DNA from: an uncultured Acholeplasmataceae bacterium
GTDB lineage: Bacteria; Bacillota_I; Bacilli_A; Acholeplasmatales; Acholeplasmataceae
Assembly: GCA_927441705.1 (NCBI GenBank)
Contig: CAKMKH010000043.1
Location: 1-64,000 of the forward strand
Direction of reading: 5' to 3'
DNA: 64,000 nt
Shown: positions 54,404 to 64,000 of the stretch, piece after piece
Numbering within the stretch: the stretch's first letter is position 1
Layout: the number at the start of each line of letters is the position of its first letter
Made by a program: the position numbers and the translations under genes
Notes under the pieces: model-generated
Told to the model about the DNA's origin: nothing
The model's database searches: none
Seen by the model: the letters and a program-made list of their open reading frames with translations, nothing else

Positions 54404-55150
54404 TTATTTCATAAACATATTTAGGTATTCTAAAAGTTTATCACGATCATTCATTTTTAATAAAATACCTTCAATAGCAACAGATATGTTACCTGTTTCT
54501 TCTGACACTAAAATTGTTAAACTATCTGTAATCTCACTAATACCTAACCCAGCACGATGACGAGAACCCATTGTTTTATCATAATTTTGGTTATCTGATA
54601 AAACAAAGTATGCCCCAGCACATAAAATTTGATCTCCTCTTATGATAACTGCTCCATCATGAAGCGGTGTGTTTGGAATAAATATGTTAATTAATAATTC
54701 TTTTGAAACTTCACTATTCATCATAATAGCTCTTTCAGCATATTGATCTAGTGTATTATGTTTTTCAACAGTGATGAGTGCACCAATTTGTTGTGAGGCT
54801 AATACCATCACAGCATCTACGATGTGTTGCTTTGTTCTTTCAGAGCCCATTTCAAAATCATCTCTGACTTTTTCTTGTTTCCAAATGATCTCAAGTGATC
54901 TTCTTAAATCAGGCGCCATGATAATGATGATAATAATTGGAAGCCAACCAACAATATAGCCTAATATGGATGAACTGGCAAGAATGTCTGCTATACCAAT
55001 TAAATAATAGGCAATGTAGATGACTAATACTGATAAAACAACACTAAATATTCTTTTATTATTGATTAGAAATTTAAATAGAAAAAATACTAACACCCAT
55101 ATGATGTAAAAGTCTACGATAAATTTCCAGATTGGTTGTCCTAAAATCAT
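54404..55150 (-). CDS. cdaA: Diadenylate cyclase (c-di-AMP synthase)
   Basis: DGAVII and RHRAG motifs, 3 TM; start moved from 55231 to the ATG at 55150 with AAAGGAGA SD. Confidence 0.95.
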   Translation of the reverse strand: MILGQPIWKFIVDFYIIWVLVFFLFKFLINNKRIFSVVLSVLVIYIAYYLIGIADILASSSILGYIVGWLPIIIIIIMAPDLRRSLEIIWKQEKVRDDFEMGSERTKQHIVDAVMVLASQQIGALITVEKHNTLDQYAERAIMMNSEVSKELLINIFIPNTPLHDGAVIIRGDQILCAGAYFVLSDNQNYDKTMGSRHRAGLGISEITDSLTILVSEETGNISVAIEGILLKMNDRDKLLEYLNMFMK

Positions 55151-55219
55151 AATATCAGCTCTCCTTTTAACTATTTTAATTATAACACAATCTATCGATG
55201 GTTTAAATGGATAAAAAAT

Positions 55220-55254
55220 ACCAAAGAGCATGGATTTAGCCCTTTGGTATTTTA
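55220..55254 (-). terminator. Terminator
   Basis: AATACCAAAG...CTTTGGTATT between aminotransferase and cdaA. Confidence 0.75.
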
Positions 55255-55255
55255 T

Positions 55256-56431
55256 TTATAAATATGCTTGAATTTTTTTAGATAATCCGTCAATTTCTTT
55301 GAGAGATATGCTGCATAATGCTATTCTAATTCCATTTTCCATTGGAACTACAAATATACCGTCCTCTGATAGTTTTTCATAAACTTCCATAGGTTTATCT
55401 GTCAATACAATTACGTAGAATCCCGATTTAAATGGATATGTTTTTAATCCTAATTGGTTAGCTTGTGATATGAATAATTCGCTTCTCTTTGCGACAATAT
55501 CTTTAATATGATTTAAATCTTTAGAAAATAATTTGTAATTATCTGTTTTAGAAAAGTGATTTAAAAGTTCAATAGAAATAGTTGGTGTAGCTGACCATGA
55601 CCCTCTAGCTTCGTTTACAAATCTAGGTCTAAATTGATCAATATGTTTTTTTGATTTCGTTAAACCGATTGCTGCACCTAATCTTAGCCCATAGACACCA
55701 AATGTTTTTGAACCACTGAATGCTAATATGGTCATGACATGCTCTTTGAGTTTTAGAAGTTCTAACATTTTTATTCTATTATCTTCTTCACTTGTATATT
55801 CTAGATATGCGACATCATATAAAAATATAATATCATTTTGTTCATATTTATTTAATATGTCAATAATTCTTGTGAACTCATAATGTGATAATGTATATCC
55901 TGTTGGATTATGACACGGATCGTTAACAATAACAATGATTTGTTTTTGTATGTCACATAATTTATTTAATGATGCATCAAAACTATCTAAATCAAAACCA
56001 TTATCTTTAAACATATTATGTTCATAAATTTTTAAATGTGCACGATCTGCAAATCTATCATATTGCCATCTTATGTTTGATACAAAGATATAATCATTTG
56101 GTTTTGAATACACGGAGAATGTCGATGCTATTGCACCACTTCCTCCTGGTGTCGCACATGCATCAACGAACATTTCTTCTCTGATTTGTTTTTCATACTT
56201 ACCAAAAGTCCACCTAATAACATTGTCTTTAAACTCTTTCCCCCCATCTACTGCTGGATATGGCATTACGCTCATATCTGGTAGTTCCCTTAACGCTTTA
56301 GATACTGAAGGCATCCCTCCAATTTTTCTCTCTTCATCAAAAAACATACCAATAGATGCGTTAATTACATTTGGATTTGTCTTTTGGGCTTCTAAAGCAT
56401 TTTTTGATATTTGTAGAATATCAATTGCCAT
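55256..56431 (-). CDS. PLP-dependent aminotransferase class I/II
   Basis: NDPCHNPTGY, SGSKTFGVYGLRLGA (Lys). Confidence 0.9.
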   Translation of the reverse strand: MAIDILQISKNALEAQKTNPNVINASIGMFFDEERKIGGMPSVSKALRELPDMSVMPYPAVDGGKEFKDNVIRWTFGKYEKQIREEMFVDACATPGGSGAIASTFSVYSKPNDYIFVSNIRWQYDRFADRAHLKIYEHNMFKDNGFDLDSFDASLNKLCDIQKQIIVIVNDPCHNPTGYTLSHYEFTRIIDILNKYEQNDIIFLYDVAYLEYTSEEDNRIKMLELLKLKEHVMTILAFSGSKTFGVYGLRLGAAIGLTKSKKHIDQFRPRFVNEARGSWSATPTISIELLNHFSKTDNYKLFSKDLNHIKDIVAKRSELFISQANQLGLKTYPFKSGFYVIVLTDKPMEVYEKLSEDGIFVVPMENGIRIALCSISLKEIDGLSKKIQAYL

Positions 56432-56453
56432 CTCAATTCACCTCTTCTTTATT

Positions 56454-59400
56454 TTAATTATATATGAAATCGTCTAAAAATTGGTCAAAAACATAAAGCC
56501 AGTGTTGTTTTATGTTTTTTGTAACTAGTTGAATATGTACATGTCCCTTAAAATAACTAAGTCTTACTGGTGCAGTTTTAAAGTTTTCTGCTTTATCAAA
56601 TAATTTTTTGCCATCAATTGTTGATGAGGCTTCCATAGATAGAACAAGTGTTGTTTGATATAATTCTACCATTGTTTTATGTGCTCCCATTTTTGATGAC
56701 AATTTCTTGTATAATTTCTCATACATATATAAAAGTAAATCCGCATCTAGTTCCCCAAAACGATCAACTAATTCTAACTTTAAATCATTGACATCCTCTA
56801 GTCGATTTAACTCACTTATACGTTTGTGTATTTCGATTCTTGCACTATCATGATTTACATAATTAGGATCCACATGTCTAGCTGCATATATTTCATCAAT
56901 TTGAGTAGATTTTGGTTTATCAAGAGATTCTCCAGTAATAGCTTCTTCTAATAGTTTCATATATAGTTCTATACCAACACTATCAATAAATCCAGATTGC
57001 TCAGCACCCAAAATATCCCCCGCACCTCTAATTGATAAATCTCTCATCGCAATCTTATATCCACTACCGAGTGCTGTGAAATCTTGAATTGCTGATAGTC
57101 GCTTTTTCGCTTCATCGTTTATATCTTTAAATTGATCGTATAGTAAATATGCATAAGCGATGCGATCAGATCTTCCTACTCTACCTCTAATTTGGTAGAG
57201 TTGTGATAATCCGAGTTTATCAGCATCATGAATGATTAATGTATTTGTATTAGGTATGTCAACACCTGTTTCAATAATTGTTGTTGAAACCAATATATCA
57301 TATTGATGATCAATAAAATCTGAAATAACCGATTCTAATCCTTCTCGGTTCATTTTTCCGTGAGCATAAGTGATTCTAGCTTCTGGAACTAAATTTTGTA
57401 ATCTTTTTACCATACCCTCTATCCCTTTAACTTGATTAAATAGGTAAAAGACTTGTCCACCTCTTGCAAGTTCTCTTGTGATTGCTTCTTTGACTAAAGC
57501 ATCTTGTCTTTCAACTACATAAGTTTGTACTGGATAACGATTCATTGGTGGTGTTTCAATCATAGATAAATCTTTTAAACCCATTAAAGACATTTGTAAA
57601 GTTCTTGGAATCGGAGTTGCAGATAAGGTTAGTGTATCAACATTATGTTTTATTTCTCTAATTTTTTCTTTATGTTCAACACCAAAGCGTTGTTCTTCAT
57701 CAATAATAAGTAATCCTAAGTCTTTGTATTTAATATCACCGGATAGTAAACGGTGTGTTCCAATCACTACATCTATATAACCTTTACTTAATTTTTCAAT
57801 GACCTGTTTTTGTTGCTTTGCAGTAACAAATCTACTTAGGAGTGCGACATTAGCACCGTATTTATCAAAGCGCTCTTTAAACGTATAAAAATGTTGACGA
57901 GCAAGGATTGTTGTAGGTACCAAGTATAATACTTGTTTTTGATTTAAAACAGCTTTAAAAGCTGCACGTAATGCGACTTCAGTTTTTCCAAATCCAACAT
58001 CTCCACAAATTAAACGATCCATTGGTTTATTTTCTTGCATGTCATGTTTAGTTTCAATGATTGCTCTTTGTTGATCTCTAGTCGTTTCAAATTTAAAGTC
58101 TCTTTCGAAAGCTTCCATCATATCGTTATCTTTAGAGTACGCAAACCCTACAGCTTGATCTCTAATCGCATATAACTTAATTAAACGATCGCTTAAGTCT
58201 TTGATACGCATTCTTACGCTTGCTTTTGTCTTACTCCAGGTTTTGCCACCCATTTTTGATAGTTTAGGTCTTTGTCCTTCATAACTACTATATTTAAGTA
58301 CCATATCAATTTGGTCCATAGGAACATATAGTGACTCGTCATTTGCATAAATGATTTGAAGGTAATCTCTTTTTTCTGAACTAAGCTCCATTGTTTTTAG
58401 ACCAACATATTGTCCAATACCATAATCATAATGAACAACATAATCTCCAACGGATAAATCATCAATCTGTCTGATTTTTGTTGATTGGTTAAGAACACTA
58501 CGATATCTAATCGCAGGTCTCATTTTATAGGAAAATATTTCTGACTCATCTAAAATAATGACTTTATCTTTATGAGAGATAAATGAACCATAGCTGGAAA
58601 TATCAAGTAAGAAAATTCCAGTTATATCTTTTATTTGTCTTTCATAAGATAAGTTTTTACTATGTAGAAATGATTTCATTTCATCAAAATAATGTTTAGT
58701 TTTAAGGCACAAAAATATTTTGTATTTGCCTATATAATCAAATATATCGGTATAAAACAATTGCATATTTGATTGATAAGTATTAGTTGCTTGTATATTT
58801 AGATTGTATCCCTCATTATTCGATATACCAAAGTTGTCAATTTCTATGTGTTTTATTGTTAGCATTTCTGATAAAGTCAATCGATAGGCTATCGATAAAA
58901 AAGCTCGACCACTCATCGTTACAGCATATGTTTCTAAATCATTTTTTATATGTTCATCATTGACTTTCATTTTATGAGTATCTATCATAAATATTTCATG
59001 TTCAGTTGAAAAGTCAATAAGTGTGGTTTTTTCTTGATTAAAAAACGGGATATATATATTTAATCCATCTAGTTTTTGTCTTAACTCTAAATTCTCAATA
59101 TCTTGATTAAATTTATCTGACTCCCTTTCAGATAAATCAAATGCATCAAAGTGTTTTCTAATATTTGATATTGCTTTAGTTTTCATTTGATCAGTATAGA
59201 ATAATTCGTGTATTGGAGCGATTTCCACTTGATCTACTTCAGCAAAACTCCTTTGATCTTCAACTTTAAATACTTTGATTTGTTCCAATATATCATCAAA
59301 AAAATCTAGTCTAAATGGATGCTCATTATTCAAAGGAAAAATATCTAAGATATGTCCTCTTAAAGAAAACTCGCCAGGATTTTCAACAGTAAATGCTCTT

Positions 59401-59870
59401 TCGTATCCACTATAAACTAAAAATGTAACTAAATCCTCTATATGATAATTTTTATCTTTATTAAGCCTTTTCGCAGCATTTCTATAATCTTTAGGGGTAA
59501 GTTGTCTTTGACTCATGCCTTGGGTTGTAGTTACTACAATAAAAGGTTTATCAGTCATAAGTTGATTTAATGTATATAATCTTTCACTTTTAAACTCAGG
59601 AGATCCAAGAGCCATCATTGATGTTAGTGTTTCATCCGCTGGATAAAACAAAACTTGCTCAGGATCATTTATGTTTGCTAGCGTATCATAATATTTTTGT
59701 GCTTCATATAAGTTGGGTGTAACAACAAAAACAGTTTTATTTATCGTCAAAAACCTTTTAGAAATTAAATAACAATTGTAGCTATCTGTTGATGATTTTA
59801 AATATACTGTTTTTTGATTTTGATTTAATAATTGTAATAACTGTTCATCAAGTTTAATTACATCAAGCAT
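56454..59870 (-). CDS. mfd: Transcription-repair coupling factor
   Basis: RNAP-interaction domain GDYVVHYDYGIGQYVGL plus SF2 helicase GDVGFGKTEVA, DEEQRFG. Confidence 0.98.
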   Translation of the reverse strand: MLDVIKLDEQLLQLLNQNQKTVYLKSSTDSYNCYLISKRFLTINKTVFVVTPNLYEAQKYYDTLANINDPEQVLFYPADETLTSMMALGSPEFKSERLYTLNQLMTDKPFIVVTTTQGMSQRQLTPKDYRNAAKRLNKDKNYHIEDLVTFLVYSGYERAFTVENPGEFSLRGHILDIFPLNNEHPFRLDFFDDILEQIKVFKVEDQRSFAEVDQVEIAPIHELFYTDQMKTKAISNIRKHFDAFDLSERESDKFNQDIENLELRQKLDGLNIYIPFFNQEKTTLIDFSTEHEIFMIDTHKMKVNDEHIKNDLETYAVTMSGRAFLSIAYRLTLSEMLTIKHIEIDNFGISNNEGYNLNIQATNTYQSNMQLFYTDIFDYIGKYKIFLCLKTKHYFDEMKSFLHSKNLSYERQIKDITGIFLLDISSYGSFISHKDKVIILDESEIFSYKMRPAIRYRSVLNQSTKIRQIDDLSVGDYVVHYDYGIGQYVGLKTMELSSEKRDYLQIIYANDESLYVPMDQIDMVLKYSSYEGQRPKLSKMGGKTWSKTKASVRMRIKDLSDRLIKLYAIRDQAVGFAYSKDNDMMEAFERDFKFETTRDQQRAIIETKHDMQENKPMDRLICGDVGFGKTEVALRAAFKAVLNQKQVLYLVPTTILARQHFYTFKERFDKYGANVALLSRFVTAKQQKQVIEKLSKGYIDVVIGTHRLLSGDIKYKDLGLLIIDEEQRFGVEHKEKIREIKHNVDTLTLSATPIPRTLQMSLMGLKDLSMIETPPMNRYPVQTYVVERQDALVKEAITRELARGGQVFYLFNQVKGIEGMVKRLQNLVPEARITYAHGKMNREGLESVISDFIDHQYDILVSTTIIETGVDIPNTNTLIIHDADKLGLSQLYQIRGRVGRSDRIAYAYLLYDQFKDINDEAKKRLSAIQDFTALGSGYKIAMRDLSIRGAGDILGAEQSGFIDSVGIELYMKLLEEAITGESLDKPKSTQIDEIYAARHVDPNYVNHDSARIEIHKRISELNRLEDVNDLKLELVDRFGELDADLLLYMYEKLYKKLSSKMGAHKTMVELYQTTLVLSMEASSTIDGKKLFDKAENFKTAPVRLSYFKGHVHIQLVTKNIKQHWLYVFDQFLDDFIYN

Positions 59871-59888
59871 GAGTATCCTCCAGAAGTA

Positions 59889-59914
59889 AAAACCCCAAAC
59901 TTATGTTTGGGTGT
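59889..59914 (-). terminator. Terminator of pth
   Basis: CACCCAAACATAAGTTTGGGGTTTTT on minus strand. Confidence 0.7.
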
Positions 59915-60470
59915 TAAATGCTGTCATAATATCAGTAAATGGAACACCTTTAATAAATTGATTGATAATGTCTTTTGATTTTTCAATCGCAATTGCTATA
60001 TCTATCATCTCTTGCTTGCCAAATTGACTTAAGACATAATGATCAAGTGCCATATTGGAATTATTGCTTACACCTATACGCACGCGTTTAAATTCATTAG
60101 TGTGACATAATCCGATGATATTCTTAAGCCCATTATGTCCACCATGGCCACCAAATGCTCTTAATCTTAATCTTCCTGTATCTAAGTTGATGTCATCAAC
60201 AAATACGATAATATCTTCTATCTCTATATCATAATATTTCATTATTTTTATAATAGCTTCACCAGAAAGATTCATATAAGTGGATGGCTTTAGAAACATC
60301 ACTTTTTCTTGATAAATGTTTCCCATAAAAACTTCAGCATTAAATTTACTGTCATATTTAAATGTTTGTTTTAAATCATTTGCATATTGATCTAAAACCA
60401 TGAAACCCACATTATGTCTTGTTTGTTGGTATTTAATCCCTGGGTTTCCTAATCCGATAATTAATTTCAC
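59901..60470 (-). CDS. pth: Peptidyl-tRNA hydrolase
   Basis: IIGLGNPGIKYQQTRHNVGF, GGHGGHNGLKNI. Confidence 0.97.
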   Translation of the reverse strand: MKLIIGLGNPGIKYQQTRHNVGFMVLDQYANDLKQTFKYDSKFNAEVFMGNIYQEKVMFLKPSTYMNLSGEAIIKIMKYYDIEIEDIIVFVDDINLDTGRLRLRAFGGHGGHNGLKNIIGLCHTNEFKRVRIGVSNNSNMALDHYVLSQFGKQEMIDIAIAIEKSKDIINQFIKGVPFTDIMTAFNTQT

Positions 60471-61447
60471 TCTTTATCATCCTTGTGTGTGATTCGATCA
60501 AATATTTGACTGATAGGTTCATCATTAACGATATGGAGAATTGATTGTCCTAATAATGGTCCTATTGAAAGTTGAGTTACCTTATGTGACTTACACTCAC
60601 TATTTAACTCTATTGTATCTGTTACTACGACTTCTTTTATAACTGATTCTTCAAGTCTACATACTGCGTTATTAGAAAATACTGCATGTGTTGCTGCTGC
60701 ATATACTTCTAAAGCTCCAGCATCTAATAGTGCTTGTGCTCCTGCAACTAGTGTACCTGCAGTGTCGATAATATCATCAACCATGATTGCGATTTTACCC
60801 TCAACATCACCAATGATATTTTGTACTTCTGCTTGATTAGGAGCTGGTCTTCTTTTATCTATGATAGCTAATGGAGAATTAAATATTTTTGCAAACATTC
60901 TAGCTCTAGTTACACCTCCATGATCTGGAGATACAACAACTACATTATCTAATTTCTTGTTGTAAAGAAAATAATCTGCTAGAAGTGGCGCTGCTGGAAA
61001 ATTATCAATTGGTTTATCAAAGAAACCTTGAATTTGAGCTGCATGTAAGTCAATTGATATAACACGATCAACACCAGCAACTTGTAGCATATCTGCAACC
61101 AGTTTAGCTGTAATTGGTTGGCGAGATTTTGATTTTCTGTCTTGTCTTGAATAACCATAATATGGCATGATAACTGTTACCGACTTAGCAGATGCTCTTT
61201 TGAGTGCATCTGAGAAAATAAGTAATTCCATTAAATGTTCATTAGCTGGTGATGAAGTCGATTGAATCACGAAAACATGATGCCCTCTAACGCTCTCTTC
61301 AATATTAATAGATATTTCACCATCTGCAAATTTTACAACATCAACTTTAGATATTTCAATACCTGATGATGCTGAAATTTCTTCTGCAAGTGCTTTGTTT
61401 GAACTCAAAGCAAATAATTTGATTTTCTTACCGTAAACAATGGACAT
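60467..61447 (-). CDS. prs: Ribose-phosphate pyrophosphokinase
   Basis: YGYSRQDRKSKSRQPI, VMVDDIIDTAGTL. Confidence 0.98.
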   Translation of the reverse strand: MSIVYGKKIKLFALSSNKALAEEISASSGIEISKVDVVKFADGEISINIEESVRGHHVFVIQSTSSPANEHLMELLIFSDALKRASAKSVTVIMPYYGYSRQDRKSKSRQPITAKLVADMLQVAGVDRVISIDLHAAQIQGFFDKPIDNFPAAPLLADYFLYNKKLDNVVVVSPDHGGVTRARMFAKIFNSPLAIIDKRRPAPNQAEVQNIIGDVEGKIAIMVDDIIDTAGTLVAGAQALLDAGALEVYAAATHAVFSNNAVCRLEESVIKEVVVTDTIELNSECKSHKVTQLSIGPLLGQSILHIVNDEPISQIFDRITHKDDKE

Positions 61448-61591
61448 GGATTACACCTCTTTATTGATTTCAATTCTATTATACATGATTTAGGCCTATA
61501 TTTTTAGTCATTTTATTATAAAATACTGAAATAATGTATGAATGTTTTTTTGTTTCACAGTACTGAAAGATAAATAAGTGAGATAAAAAGA

Positions 61592-61614
61592 AAAGTCACT
61601 AAAAAGTGACTGTC
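61592..61614 (-). terminator. Terminator after MATE gene
   Basis: AGTCACTTTTT-AGTGACT hairpin. Confidence 0.65.
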
Positions 61615-61627
61615 CTAAGGCTTTTGA

Positions 61628-62965
61628 TTAAGATGTCTCAATTAATTCCATTCTCATCCATTTTTTTCTAGACCATCTAATTGTCATTGATAATCCTCTA
61701 AAGATTTCATCCATAGATAAAGCTAAAAATACACCTATAATACCTAGTTCTAATCTGATAGCGAATATGTATGTAAATAACACAGCTATACCAAACATAG
61801 AGATAACCGCCATGACAACAGGAAAGATGGTATCTCCAGCTGAACGAAGAGCTGCAATAAAAATCATGTTCATTGATCTTCCAATTTCAATAATAATCGC
61901 AAGATACAAAACATTTCTGATCATAGTTACTATTTCAGGATCATCTGTAAAAAGATTTATCAGAGGATACGCAAATATATTTAATAAACCCGTTATAATA
62001 ACAATCATTATTAAGGCTATCTTAAATGTTTTAAATGTATGTTTAAGTGCTGGTTCAGGATTTCTTTCTCCTATATAGTATCCGACAATGATCGAATTTC
62101 CGCTTGCGACTGCAAAAGTGAATATAAATACATAAGATAGAATTAGCATGATATAGGATTGTGCAATAACTGCCTCAGGGCTAATCTGATTTACAAAAAA
62201 TAAAATTAAAACTTGAGCTATATTATACATCACGTTTTCTGTGGCAGCTGGAATACCTACATAAAGTATTTTTTTAAGTTGTGTGATATATAATCTGATT
62301 TTATGCAACTTAATTTTTAATATTTTATATGCAAATATAATTAACAAAACAACCATCACAATTCTTGCAACAAGTGTTCCAATTGCTGCGCCGTGTACGC
62401 CTAGAGAAGGTGCTCCAAATAATCCATAAATCAATACAGCATTAATGATTATATTCACTAAGTTTCCTACCCCCATAATAATCATCACAACTTTTGGGTG
62501 TGAAAAACTTCTAAAAGCAGTTGATAATCCAACTCGAATAGATACAAAAACTAAAGAAAATCCGACAATGCGTATATAGGTAGTTGAATCCTCTATAAAT
62601 ACTGCATCAGTTCCAATTAGAGTGATAAATTCACGTCCAAACAACATGACAAATCCTGATAATAAAACACCTAATATTAAATTTCCAAATACACCTGTAA
62701 CAACTGTATCTTTAGCTTTTTGTTCTTGGTTCGCCCCTAGATATTGAGCAGATACAACGCCGATACCAAGTGCTAAAACATTAACAACTATAGCAAATAA
62801 AAATAAAATACGATTAGACACTCCAACACTACCTACAGCAGTATCTGAGTAGTTCGATAACATTATTGTATCTACTGTTCCTAAAAGTGTAAAAAACAAT
62901 AGTTCTATGAATATTGGCCATGATAGTTTATATATATTTTTTTCTAATTTTTTCATAAAAATCAC
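61628..62965 (-). CDS. MATE family efflux transporter
   Basis: 12-TM MATE pattern, LGTVDTIMLSNYSD. Confidence 0.92.
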   Translation of the reverse strand: MIFMKKLEKNIYKLSWPIFIELLFFTLLGTVDTIMLSNYSDTAVGSVGVSNRILFLFAIVVNVLALGIGVVSAQYLGANQEQKAKDTVVTGVFGNLILGVLLSGFVMLFGREFITLIGTDAVFIEDSTTYIRIVGFSLVFVSIRVGLSTAFRSFSHPKVVMIIMGVGNLVNIIINAVLIYGLFGAPSLGVHGAAIGTLVARIVMVVLLIIFAYKILKIKLHKIRLYITQLKKILYVGIPAATENVMYNIAQVLILFFVNQISPEAVIAQSYIMLILSYVFIFTFAVASGNSIIVGYYIGERNPEPALKHTFKTFKIALIMIVIITGLLNIFAYPLINLFTDDPEIVTMIRNVLYLAIIIEIGRSMNMIFIAALRSAGDTIFPVVMAVISMFGIAVLFTYIFAIRLELGIIGVFLALSMDEIFRGLSMTIRWSRKKWMRMELIETS

Positions 62966-63039
62966 CTATTTTCCAAAGTATTATATCACTTATTCTTTAG
63001 AAAATGACATTATCGAATATAAAAACGATTTCATAATAA

Positions 63040-63072
63040 AAATACCGCTACAAAGGTGTAGTGGTATTTGAA
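63040..63072. terminator. Strong hairpin, probable terminator
   Basis: AATACCGCTACA-AAGG-TGTAGTGGTATT. Confidence 0.6.
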
Positions 63073-63117
63073 TTTTAAAAATAACATATTAAATAAAATG
63101 ATTTATTTAGGCATACA

Positions 63118-63152
63118 AAAAAATACACCTCAGTTATCTAAAGTGTATTTGT
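63118..63152 (-). terminator. Terminator after spoVG
   Basis: AAATACAC...GTGTATTT hairpin. Confidence 0.6.
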
Positions 63153-63162
63153 CATTTACATA

Positions 63163-63447
63163 TTATTCTTCAGGTTCACTTTCTGACAACTCGTTATAAG
63201 CTTCAACGATTGCATCTTCGATAAGTTTTCTCATCTCACCATGAATTGGATGCGCGATGTCTCTGAAAGTTCCATTTGGAGTCTTTTTGCTTGGCATAGC
63301 TACAAACAATCCGTTTTCTCCCTCAATAATACGAATGTCGTGTACAACAAAACTATCATCGAAAGTTATTGTTGCTACTCCTCTTAATCTGCTTTCGCTT
63401 TGAACTGCTTTAACTCTAACATCTGTTATCTTCATTATGCCCTCCAA
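63163..63447 (-). CDS. spoVG: Septation protein SpoVG
   Basis: MKITDVRVKAV, FVVHDIRIIEGENGLFVAMPSKK. Confidence 0.97.
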   Translation of the reverse strand: MEGIMKITDVRVKAVQSESRLRGVATITFDDSFVVHDIRIIEGENGLFVAMPSKKTPNGTFRDIAHPIHGEMRKLIEDAIVEAYNELSESEPEE

Positions 63448-63504
63448 GACGCTATAATTTTATACCTAAATTATAGCACAATCATTAAGCTATATAAAGT
63501 TTTT

Positions 63505-64000
63505 TTATGTTTTTATGCAGGTTTTGACGATTTTAACCCCAGTTTTCGAGGTGTTTTTTAAGATTTTTGACAGATTTAACTTGGAATTTATTAAAAAGAA
63601 TGTAGAACCGCTTCCACTCATTAGCAAGTGTTCATCAATATTCTTCAATGCTTTATATACATTTTCAAGTTCAGGATAACACAAAAATGTAGTTTCCATT
63701 AAGTCATTATAAGTATTCTCAAAGAATAAGTCCCATTTGTTTTCTTTATAATAAGTCAATAACTGAAAAAAATCTCGATTTAAACCTATCTTGTGATTTT
63801 TAAAAACATGTGCTGTAGATACTGTTATATTTGGATAAAACAAATAAATATCATCGATATTTGGAGCATTCAAAAACTCAAGTTTTTCTCCTCTGCCATA
63901 AACATAAGCTGGTTTTTCGTATAAACAAAACAAAGTGTCCGATCCTAAAGATAACGCAATATCTTCTAGCTCTTCCTTGCTTAATTGCAAATTCCATAGT
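63505..64000 (-). CDS. ispE: 4-diphosphocytidyl-2-C-methyl-D-erythritol kinase, C-terminal part cut by window edge
   Basis: LGSDTLFCLYEKPAYVYGRGE, MSGSGSTFFLI (GHMP); frame open to edge. Confidence 0.88.
   Translation of the reverse strand, partial: LWNLQLSKEELEDIALSLGSDTLFCLYEKPAYVYGRGEKLEFLNAPNIDDIYLFYPNITVSTAHVFKNHKIGLNRDFFQLLTYYKENKWDLFFENTYNDLMETTFLCYPELENVYKALKNIDEHLLMSGSGSTFFLINSKLNLSKILKNTSKTGVKIVKTCIKT

Overview
AT-rich 64 kb chromosomal window from a Firmicutes/Mollicutes-like bacterium. TGA reads as a stop (for example the ferritin gene ends in TGA), so this is not a UGA=Trp mollicute. An Acholeplasma/Izemoplasma-like origin is only a guess. From about 21.1 kb to the right end it is a conserved, almost entirely minus-strand housekeeping block: tRNA-Glu/tRNA-Ser, tex, acpS-whiA-trxB-HAD-lgt-hprK, uvrA-ligA-UvrD-pcrA, glnS, tsaD-rimI-tsaB-tsaE-pgi, degV, nfu, ispDF, cdaA, mfd-pth-prs, spoVG, ispE. 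From 0 to 21 kb it is accessory: PAS-GGDEF-HD-GYP, split MMPL with TetR, ferritin, Fe-S aldo/keto reductase, MFS, toxin-antitoxin, orphan metallopeptidase, Fic, ABC/GntR. The main finding is a dispersed family of decayed tRNA-Glu 3' ends, each still joined to a minus-strand terminator hairpin, at about 6.75, 11.84, 15.60 and 17.66 kb, all on the 3' side of the intact tRNA-Glu at 21.1 kb. Hand-aligned identity to the tRNA end rises steadily toward the intact tRNA (about 14, 16, 17, 19 of 20). This is what serial insertion at one tRNA 3' end (an accretion array) would produce. A tyrosine-recombinase-like C-terminal remnant lies about 50 bp from the best-preserved copy. Other notable items are an MMPL transporter interrupted by one in-frame TAA, a compact UvrD-like helicase lacking the 2B region beside full-length PcrA, a PAS/degenerate-GGDEF protein plus an unlisted 58-aa membrane protein next to cdaA, and a flavodoxin/FMN-binding pair.
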